Shown: positions 32,829-38,801 of the stretch, one piece after another
Layout: every line of letters begins with the position of its first letter
Position numbering within the stretch: position 1 is the first letter of the stretch
NCBI RefSeq assembly: GCF_014647975.1
Contig: NZ_BMQF01000008.1
Location: 248,001-312,000 of the forward strand
Length of the DNA stretch: 64,000 nt
Direction of reading: 5' to 3'
Source of the DNA: Streptomyces fumigatiscleroticus
GTDB taxonomy: Bacteria > Actinomycetota > Actinomycetes > Streptomycetales > Streptomycetaceae
Program-made: the position numbers and the translations under genes
The notes under the pieces: generated by a model
Databases searched by the model: none
Told to the model about the DNA's origin: nothing
Seen by the model: the letters and a program-made list of their open reading frames with translations, nothing else

Positions 32829-33495
32829 GATGCTTCCTCGGGGTGGGGTGGGTGACCGGAGCGGTGAAGAGGCCGACGAGCGCGTCCTCCAGTTCGTCGG
32901 CCGTGTCCGACCAGGACTGGGAGGACAGGGCCGTGCCGTCGGCCAGATCCCGTTCCCGTTCGGCACACGTGTGGGTGAGGAGATGGCGTGCCATGTCGCC
33001 GCGTCTTCGGCGGATCCCGGGCTCGAGGCCCGCCAGGGGCCTTTCGAGTCCATGGATGACAGCACGCAGACCGGGGCGTGTCAGCGCCTCCTCCGCGATC
33101 AGGTTCCGGGTCACCGGGTCGGTGAGCACCTGAACGGCGAACCGGGCCTGCCAGGAGGGCACTCCCAGGCCGGCCAGGTGCTCGGTCACCGGCCTGACCA
33201 GACAGCGCACCCACTCCCGCAGGTCGCAGCTGTCGCCGATGGCGGCCACATGGCGCTCGCGGAGCACGTCGATCCGCTCGCCGTGGCGTGTCATGATGGC
33301 GCGCACCAGGTCGAGCCGGGTGCCGAAGTGGTAGGTGACGGCGGTGACGTTGCCTTGGCCGGCCGCCTCGCTGATCTGCCGGTTGGAGACGGCGGACAAC
33401 CCCTGTTGCGCGTACAGCCGTTCGGCCGCCGCCATGATCGCCTCGCGGGTGGCCGACGAACGCGCCGTCGCCCGCGATCCGGTGGCGCTCACCAT
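32812..33495 (-). CDS. TetR-family transcriptional regulator
   Basis: This 227-residue regulator has the TetR helix-turn-helix 'REAIMAAAERLYAQQGLSAV' and 'SNRQISEAAGQGNVTAVTYH' followed by 'FGTRLDLVRAIM', then a helical ligand-binding domain. It lies inside the P450 operon: the ATG at 33495 overlaps the P450 stop, and its 3' end overlaps the ferredoxin start. A regulator between a P450 and its ferredoxin suggests the operon is self-regulated by a substrate. It is intact although its operon is not. Confidence 0.88.
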   Translation of the reverse strand: MVSATGSRATARSSATREAIMAAAERLYAQQGLSAVSNRQISEAAGQGNVTAVTYHFGTRLDLVRAIMTRHGERIDVLRERHVAAIGDSCDLREWVRCLVRPVTEHLAGLGVPSWQARFAVQVLTDPVTRNLIAEEALTRPGLRAVIHGLERPLAGLEPGIRRRRGDMARHLLTHTCAERERDLADGTALSSQSWSDTADELEDALVGLFTAPVTHPTPRKHHEDHR

Positions 33496-34199
33496 GTGAC
33501 GGGCAGTTCGCGCAGCGGGGTGGTGAGCATGCCCTCGTGGCGGCGCAGCTGCCCGGGCTCGACGGCGAGGGCCAGGGTGGGCAGCCGCCTCAGCAGGACG
33601 CCGAGTACGGCCTGGAGTTCGGTGCGGGCGAGGGGCTGGCCGAGGCAGGAGTGCGGCCCGGCGCCGAAGGCGAGGTGCGGGTTGGGCGTACGGCTCAGAT
33701 CCATCGTGTCCGGCTGGTCCCAGGCGCGTTCGTCGCGGTTGGCGGCGGCCATGCCGCACACGACGGTGGTGCCCTCGGGGACCAATGCGCCGGGAAGCTC
33801 GACGTCCTCGTGGGCGTAGCGGAGCATGCCGAAGCCGCTGCCGTTGGGATCGAAGCGCAGCACCTCCTCCACGGCCGCCCGGATCAGCGAGCGGTCCGCG
33901 AGGAGGCGCTCCCAGCGGGTGCGGTCGGCCAGCAGATGGGCGGTCATCATGGCGATGAACCCGGCCGTCGTCTCATGGCCGGCCAGCAGCAGCGCCTGGC
34001 CGGTGGCGACCAGTCCGGCCCGTGACATGGGCTCGCCGTCGTTGTCGGTGCCCAGCATGAGCCGGCTGATGAGGTCGTCGCCGGGCGCCGGGGCGATCGG
34101 GCGGTTCTGCCGCAGGCCGGTCCATTCGGCCGGGGGCTCCAGCGCCGCCGGGGCGGTGAGGGGGTAGCTCGGAGCCGTGGCAGGGGCGGCATCGGCCAT
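33489..34199 (-). pseudogene. Cytochrome P450 with large in-frame internal deletion
   Basis: The reading frame is open for 236 residues but lacks the middle of a P450. The N-terminal part 'YPLTAPAALEPPAEWTGLRQ' with 'NRPIA' is that of a CYP105/107-type enzyme up to the region before helix B. It continues directly with 'PGDDLISRLMLGTDNDGEP', which normally comes some 165-170 residues later. The I-helix 'LLLAGHETTAGF', ExxR region 'VEEVLRFD', and haem loop 'FGAGPHSCLGQPLA' are all intact. Without helices B to H no substrate pocket can form. It is the first gene of the operon with TetR, ferredoxin and reductase. Confidence 0.85.
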
Positions 34200-34596
34200 G
34201 GTTGCTCCGATCGTGGGGAAGAGGGAGAACCGTCTCGCAGCAGCGAACCCCACGCGGGGAGATGATTCAAGCGCATGACTTAATCTGTCCGGATCTTGCC
34301 TGCCGGCGCCGGTGCCGGCGCCTCGCGGAGGCGTCGAGCGCGAGCGGGGGTCGGACCCGGTAGCCCGTCCGAGACCCGGACGGGACCCGGACATCGAGAC
34401 TTACCTGGCCATACGAGATGGACGGGCGTTACCGGGTTCGCGGGCCCAACCGGGTTCCCGGGCCCTGCCCGGGTGTCCTCACTTCCACGGGTCGCTGAAC
34501 GACCTGCCAGGCACCGGCTTGGCGACGAGAGCCACCGGGACGACCTGACGGATCGGGACGGGGAAATGTGACGTACGGGAGACGGCCGAGGCGGCG
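34200..34596. other. Intergenic region without a gene
   Basis: No gene supported. It contains the promoter area of the P450 operon, which includes 'CATGACTTAATCTGTCC' near 34273-34289 as an A/T-richer patch. At about 34430-34480 are short degenerate direct repeats of the type ACCGGGTTC.CGGGCCC, downstream of the macrodomain gene stop. Confidence 0.5.
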
Positions 34597-35274
34597 TCAG
34601 CGGCGCGACGCGGCCCGCTTGGGCGGCGTTATGCGGACCCGCTTCTCCTCCGGGGTGTTCTCGATGTCGTCGAGCTGCGCGACGATCGTGCCGCGCAGGT
34701 CGTCGTAGTCCTCGAAGGAGTGCTCGGTGAAGAGGGTGTAGCCCGTCCACATCAGGTTGGCGCACACCCGCGCCGGCACGCGGCCGGTCCGCGCCCCCAT
34801 GCCGACCAGCGCCACCGAACGGATGCTGCCCGGCGCCCCGCTGTTCTGCTGGTGGATCGCCTGGAACGCGGCGGCGCAGGCCAGGGCCACATTGAGGGTC
34901 TCGCTGACGTTCTGCGAGGACGTCTCCATCGTCGGCGTCGAGATCAGGAACCTCGGCGTGACCGCCCCGGACGGGACACACACCGCGCTGCCCACCGGGA
35001 GCGTGCCCGCGAACCGGTCACGGATCGCTCTCTGCACCCGCAGCTGGATGCCCGCACCGAGATGCCGCTTGATGGCCGCGTCGGCCCCGCCGTCCATCCT
35101 GCCCCGGGAGTTGGTGGGGCTGACCCAGGCGTCGACGTCCTCGTCGAGGATCGAGCCCTTGCGGATCTCGATCCCGGGGGTGTCGGCGAACGCCGCTCGC
35201 CACGCCTGGACCACTGCGGTGTTGGTGTCGGTCAGCACCACCCTGAGCGGCGACTGCACACGGTCTACGGTCAT
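34597..35274 (-). CDS. Macrodomain protein (predicted ADP-ribose-binding/hydrolysing)
   Basis: This 225-residue soluble protein is a macrodomain. 'VDAWVSPTNSRGRMDGGADA' with 'AIKRHLG' (about residues 48-73) matches the ADP-ribose-binding loop 1 (vnp.Ns.g.mdGGid.ai). 'VALVGMGARTGRVPARVCA' (154-172) matches loop 2, the diphosphate-binding Gly-rich turn. Such domains bind ADP-ribose and often remove it from proteins or DNA, as DarG does for DarT. GGAG precedes the ATG at 35274. It is divergent from the UDG-ART gene, 190 bases apart, and has its own DNA-damage-type promoter. The likely role is to reverse or buffer the ADP-ribosylation made by the neighbour; activity is inferred, not shown. Confidence 0.88.
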   Translation of the reverse strand: MTVDRVQSPLRVVLTDTNTAVVQAWRAAFADTPGIEIRKGSILDEDVDAWVSPTNSRGRMDGGADAAIKRHLGAGIQLRVQRAIRDRFAGTLPVGSAVCVPSGAVTPRFLISTPTMETSSQNVSETLNVALACAAAFQAIHQQNSGAPGSIRSVALVGMGARTGRVPARVCANLMWTGYTLFTEHSFEDYDDLRGTIVAQLDDIENTPEEKRVRITPPKRAASRR

Positions 35275-35313
35275 GGTTCACTCCGATCGGGAAGGATCGC
35301 TCGACTGATCGGA

Positions 35314-35336
35314 ACGCTACCGGGCCCCACTGACAA
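35314..35336 (-). promoter_or_regulatory. DNA-damage promoter (TTGTCRGTG-N8-TANNNT) of the macrodomain gene
   Basis: On the minus strand TTGTCAGTG (35336-35328), eight bases, then TAGCGT (35319-35314) match exactly the actinobacterial RecA-independent DNA-damage promoter consensus recognised through PafBC. The expected transcript start is about 40 bases before the ATG at 35274. Confidence 0.85.
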
Positions 35337-35378
35337 CGCGGTCGCACCGCCGCCCGCCGCCCCACGAACCGGCGGGCG

Positions 35379-35401
35379 TTGTCAGTGGGCTCCCCTATTC
35401 T
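35379..35401 (+). promoter_or_regulatory. DNA-damage promoter (TTGTCRGTG-N8-TANNNT) of the UDG-ART gene
   Basis: TTGTCAGTG (35379-35387), eight bases, then TATTCT (35396-35401) is an exact match to the PafBC-type DNA-damage promoter. It is the mirror image of the element driving the macrodomain gene. The two elements form a 14-bp inverted repeat (35326-35339 and 35376-35389) with a 36-base spacer. The transcript should start near 35408, about 57 bases before the ATG. Confidence 0.88.
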
Positions 35402-35464
35402 CCTGAGTACTTCGCCGATCAGGCCTCCCCCCAGCACAGTTCGTCCATTTGGAGTTCCTCCGCC

Positions 35465-37081
35465 ATGAGCGACACCCACACCCCTGCCACGCCCGGCCCC
35501 GACGACCCGCTGGCCCTGGCGGACCTGTTCAAGGGCGGTGGCGAACCGTGGCTTCCGCTGCTGAAGCCGGTCATCGAGGCGCAGCCGGACGCGGCCGCGT
35601 TCATCGGCCCGGGCCGCAGCCCGGAGGTCGTCCCCGTCCGCGAACTGACCTTCCAGGCGCTCAAGCCCAACGCGCCGCACAAGTGGAAGGTCGTCGTCTT
35701 CGGTCAGAACCCGTACCCGCGGCCGGAGAGCGCCACCGGCATCGCCATGTTCGACAACACCTTCCACGACTGGAAGGACAGCCAGTTCGGCAGGGTCGTC
35801 AGCATCCGCTGCATCATCAAGGCGGCGGCGATGTGGAAGTACGGCATCCCCAAGAAGACCCCGATAGCCGACATCCGCGCGCTGCTGAAGAAGCAGGACA
35901 CCGTCCAGCCGCCGGAGTGGTTCCAGGCGATGCTCACGCAGGGCGTGCTGCTGCTGAACGCGGCGCTGACGGCCAGCGGCGACGGGGCTCTCGGCACCGA
36001 CCGGCACACCGGGTTCTGGCGGCCGGTCACCGAGCGGATCGTCGAGGAGATCCTCAAGGCCAAGCAGAACGCCGACGAGGAGGACCGGGGTGTCGTCTTC
36101 GCGTGGTGGGGTGCCCACGCGCGCAGCCTGAAGAAGACCGTCCTCAAGCTCGAGAAGAAGTACCCCGGGGTGGAGGTCCGGCACATCGACCACGCCAACC
36201 CCGCGGCGCAGGGAGACATCTTCTGCGACGGCGACCACTTCGGGACGGTGAACGCGGCCCTCGCCTCGCTGGGCGCCGACGAGATCGACTGGCTGCCGAG
36301 CATCGGCTGGAACAAGCCGGCGGCGGAGACCGGCGGGACCGACGACGACGTCGCCGGGCGTATGGGCGCGTTCATCGCGTCCACCATGGAACTGCACCAG
36401 CTCTACCTCGACCGGCTCTCCGGCGTCAGGGACGAGGGACTCGTCCTTCCTCCGATCACGGGAGTGTTCGACACCCCGCTCATGGAGTTCCGCGAGGCCG
36501 TCGCCCCGGTCGCCGCGCTGCTGCCCGGGCTGGGCCCGCACGTCGACCGGTCGCACGAGTTCGGCAAGCGGCGGGCGGACGAGAGAACCGACGGCCTGTC
36601 CGCCGACGCGATCGCCGCCCTCTACCTCTACACCTGCGAGTCCGCGTTCTACCGGGAGATCAACGCCATCCTGCGCTCCCCGGACCGGGCCAAGGTCGTC
36701 CCGTACCTGCCGTATCTGCGGCTGCTGTTCTCGGCGGTGTCGCAACTCCCGGCCCGGTCACAGCCGTTGTGGCGCGGGGTGTCGCTGGACCTGCGTGCGC
36801 AGTACCCGCTCGGACGGACCATCACCTGGTGGGGTGTGTCCTCGTGCACGTCCGAACTCGGCGTGGCCAAGGCGTTCCTCGGCAGCCGCGGCAAGCGGAC
36901 CCTGTTCGAGGTGGTGCCCGCCCGGGCCGTGGGCATCCGCGACTTCTCCGCGTTCACCGGCGAGGAGGAGTTCATCCTCCTGCCGGGCACCCAGCTGAAG
37001 GTGACGGAGGTCAAGGCCGAGCGCGGCGGCCTGTGCAGGGTGAAGCTGACGGAGTCGGAGGAGCAGCCTTTGGTGTCCTGA
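35465..37081 (+). CDS. Uracil-DNA-glycosylase-like / ADP-ribosyltransferase fusion protein
   Basis: This 538-residue soluble protein has two domains. Residues about 60-280 follow family-1 UDG: 'VVVFGQNPYPRPESATGIAM' (GQDPYH motif with Asp replaced by Asn82 and His by Pro85, Tyr84 kept), 'VLLLNAALTA' (161-170), 'VVFAWWGAHARSL' (210-222) and 'HIDHANPAAQG' (240-250, for HPSPLSa). Residues about 425-525 form an R-S-E mono-ADP-ribosyltransferase: 'PLWRGVSLDL' (Arg437), 'TWWGVSSCTS' (S459/S460) and 'FTGEEEFILLPG' (E500-x-E502), a pattern typical of arginine-specific ARTs and close to animal ARTs. The helical part 295-425 links them. GGAG stands ten bases before the ATG. A divergent macrodomain gene and a damage promoter accompany it. 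The target (DNA near uracil or a protein) is unknown. Confidence 0.88.
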   Translation: MSDTHTPATPGPDDPLALADLFKGGGEPWLPLLKPVIEAQPDAAAFIGPGRSPEVVPVRELTFQALKPNAPHKWKVVVFGQNPYPRPESATGIAMFDNTFHDWKDSQFGRVVSIRCIIKAAAMWKYGIPKKTPIADIRALLKKQDTVQPPEWFQAMLTQGVLLLNAALTASGDGALGTDRHTGFWRPVTERIVEEILKAKQNADEEDRGVVFAWWGAHARSLKKTVLKLEKKYPGVEVRHIDHANPAAQGDIFCDGDHFGTVNAALASLGADEIDWLPSIGWNKPAAETGGTDDDVAGRMGAFIASTMELHQLYLDRLSGVRDEGLVLPPITGVFDTPLMEFREAVAPVAALLPGLGPHVDRSHEFGKRRADERTDGLSADAIAALYLYTCESAFYREINAILRSPDRAKVVPYLPYLRLLFSAVSQLPARSQPLWRGVSLDLRAQYPLGRTITWWGVSSCTSELGVAKAFLGSRGKRTLFEVVPARAVGIRDFSAFTGEEEFILLPGTQLKVTEVKAERGGLCRVKLTESEEQPLVS

Positions 37082-37116
37082 CAGGCCGCGGAGGGCACCG
37101 GGGGTGCGCACAACGC

Positions 37117-37215
37117 AGCCGGTCTCACCCCGTCTCAGCCGGTTCAGCCAGTTCCAGCCGGTCTCAGTTGGTCTCAGTCAGTCTCAGTCGGTCTCAGCCG
37201 GTCTCAGCCGGTCAG
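37117..37215. repeat. Degenerate 10-bp tandem repeat
   Basis: About ten imperfect copies of GTCTCAGCCG lie between the end of the UDG-ART gene and the end of the convergent ArsR-type gene, reaching into the last codon of the latter. Some copies differ at one or two bases. Confidence 0.8.
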
Positions 37216-37937
37216 GATGTGTCGAGCGCCTCGTCCGGCAGGCTCAGGTACTGGCGCAGGGCGTGGCGTCCCCGTTCGGTGAGGCGGACGACGCGGGATC
37301 CCTCGCCGGCGACGAACCATGCCTGTTCCCGCGCGTGGCGGAACAGGGCGGCGGCCACCGCTCCCGCCAGGTGCAGACGCTGCTCGGTCCAGTCCAGGCA
37401 CGTCCGTACGTGGGGACGGGGCGCGGTACCGGCCGTGTCGCCGGTGATGCCGATGTCCCTCATCCACGCGGTGCCGGACGGGGTGAGTACGGGGCCGTGC
37501 TCCCAGGCGATGAGTCCTCGTTCCCCCATGGCGTCGGTCATGGCCACGGCCAGGGAGCCGCCCAGGTGGTCGTAGCAGACACGGGCGAAGCCCACGGCGC
37601 GATGACGGCGGGCAGCGGTGAGCGAGCGGATGGGAACCGGCCGCCGCGGTGCTCTCGCGGCCAGGGCTTCGATCATCTCGGCGATATTGGGGTCGGCCAG
37701 GCGCACGTAACGGTGCCGGCCCCTGCGCTCCTCGGCCAGCAGTCCGCCGGCCACCAGCCGGTTGAGGTGACTGGTCGCCGTCGACGGTACGACGCCGGCC
37801 AGTCGCGCCAGTTCGGCCGCCGTCCAGGAGCGGCCGTCGAGCAGCGCGAGACAGAAGGCGGCCCGGGTGCCGTCCGCCAGCAGTGCCGCCAGTGAGGCGA
37901 GATCCGGTTCGTCGGCGAAGACGTTCGAGCTGGTCAC
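37212..37937 (-). CDS. ArsR-type winged-helix regulator
   Basis: This roughly 241-residue protein has the ArsR helix-turn-helix 'LASLAALLADGTRAAFCLAL' and 'SWTAAELARLAGVVPSTATS' with 'HLNRLVAGGLLAEERRGRHR', followed by a long C-terminal domain ('ARVCYDHLGGSLAVAMTDAM', 'LTPSGTAWMRDIGI', 'CLDWTEQRLHLAGAVAAALF') that is shared with larger members controlling efflux or flavoenzyme genes. I prefer the GTG at 37937, because a start at 37961 would lie inside the palindrome at 37957-37982. It is divergent from a flavin-reductase-like gene and probably regulates it. No obvious metal-binding Cys cluster is present, so the signal may be organic. Confidence 0.85.
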   Translation of the reverse strand: MTSSNVFADEPDLASLAALLADGTRAAFCLALLDGRSWTAAELARLAGVVPSTATSHLNRLVAGGLLAEERRGRHRYVRLADPNIAEMIEALAARAPRRPVPIRSLTAARRHRAVGFARVCYDHLGGSLAVAMTDAMGERGLIAWEHGPVLTPSGTAWMRDIGITGDTAGTAPRPHVRTCLDWTEQRLHLAGAVAAALFRHAREQAWFVAGEGSRVVRLTERGRHALRQYLSLPDEALDTS

Positions 37938-37956
37938 CTCGCCATTGTCACCGTGT

Positions 37957-37982
37957 GACACTTCGACGCTCGCCGAAGTGTC
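37957..37982. promoter_or_regulatory. Inverted repeat operator between ArsR-type and flavin-reductase genes
   Basis: GACACTTCG (37957-37965) and CGAAGTGTC (37974-37982) are exact complements with an 8-base spacer. The site lies in the divergent promoter region, 21 bases before the flavin-reductase start. Confidence 0.7.
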
Positions 37983-38003
37983 GGCTGCCTAGGGTCGGCA
38001 CCT

Positions 38004-38636
38004 ATGACGACTGACACGCACCGGGTGCTCCGGCCTAGCATCCTCTACTTCGGTACGCCCGTGGTCCTGCTCACCACCGAGAACGACGACGGCACCTTCA
38101 ACCTGGCGCCGGTCTCCTCCGCGTGGGCGCTGGGGCAGTACGTCGTGCTGGGCCTTGGCTGTGAGAGCCAGACCGCGCGGAACCTCACCGTACGCCCGGA
38201 GCTGGTGATCAACGTCGCGTCACCGGAGCTGTGGGAGCAGGTGGAGCGGCTGGCCCCGCTGACGGGAGCCAGTCCGGTTCCGCGGAGCAAGCGGGCCGTC
38301 TACCGGCACGAGCGTGACAAGTTCGGCGCCGCCGGTCTCACCCCCGCGGGGTCCGACACCGTCGGCCCCCCGAGGGTCGCCGAATGCGGGCTGCAACTGG
38401 AGGCGCGGGCCCGTGCGCTGACGCCGGGCGGCGGGGGGCTCTTCCTCAGCGTCGAGTGCGAGGTGATACGTGTCCACGCCGACGAGCGGATCGTGGTGCC
38501 GGGGACCCAGCACATCGACCCCTCCGTCTGGAACCCGCTCATCTACAACTTCCGCCACTACCACGGCCTCGCACCGCAGGTCGGCCACGGCTTCCGGTCG
38601 GAGACGGCGGCAGCCGGCGCACATGGACGGCGCTGA
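38004..38636 (+). CDS. Flavin reductase-like (FMN-binding split barrel) protein
   Basis: The 210-residue protein has the split-barrel FMN-binding pattern: 'ILYFGTPVVLLTTENDDGTF', 'NLAPVSSAWALGQYVVLGLG', 'SQTARNLTVRPELVINVASP' and 'FLSVECEVIRVHADERIVVP'. Relatives reduce flavin with NAD(P)H for partner monooxygenases or act as F420/FMN oxidoreductases. The start ATG lies just after the palindrome it shares with the divergent ArsR-type regulator. No monooxygenase is adjacent. Confidence 0.85.
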   Translation: MTTDTHRVLRPSILYFGTPVVLLTTENDDGTFNLAPVSSAWALGQYVVLGLGCESQTARNLTVRPELVINVASPELWEQVERLAPLTGASPVPRSKRAVYRHERDKFGAAGLTPAGSDTVGPPRVAECGLQLEARARALTPGGGGLFLSVECEVIRVHADERIVVPGTQHIDPSVWNPLIYNFRHYHGLAPQVGHGFRSETAAAGAHGRR

Positions 38637-38654
38637 CCACCGCGCCGGGAGGTC

Positions 38655-38685
38655 GCCGTCCCGCGGGCAGTGCCCGCGGGACGGC
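38655..38685 (+). terminator. Terminator hairpin after the flavin-reductase gene
   Basis: A perfect 15-bp stem (38655-38669 with 38671-38685) around a single base begins 19 bases after the stop codon. It runs directly into a GC-rich tandem array. Confidence 0.75.
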
Positions 38686-38782
38686 GCGGCGGGGCGAGGG
38701 GGGTGGCGCGGCGGGGCGAGGGGGGCGCGGCGGGGCGAGGGGGGCGCGGCGGGGCGAGGGGGGCGCGGCGGGGCGAGGGGGG
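38684..38782. repeat. Five tandem copies of a 19-bp G-rich unit
   Basis: GCGCGGCGGGGCGAGGGGG starts at 38684, 38706, 38725, 38744 and 38763, the first spacing being 22 bases and the others 19. The plus strand is extremely G-rich and may form G-quadruplexes. It lies between two convergent genes. Confidence 0.85.
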
Positions 38783-38801
38783 TGGCGGCCCTGCGCCCCT
38801 G

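Noticed and set aside
34280..34981. Open frame across the end of the macrodomain gene
   Set aside because: It lies in another frame of the macrodomain gene and continues into repeat-like intergenic DNA.
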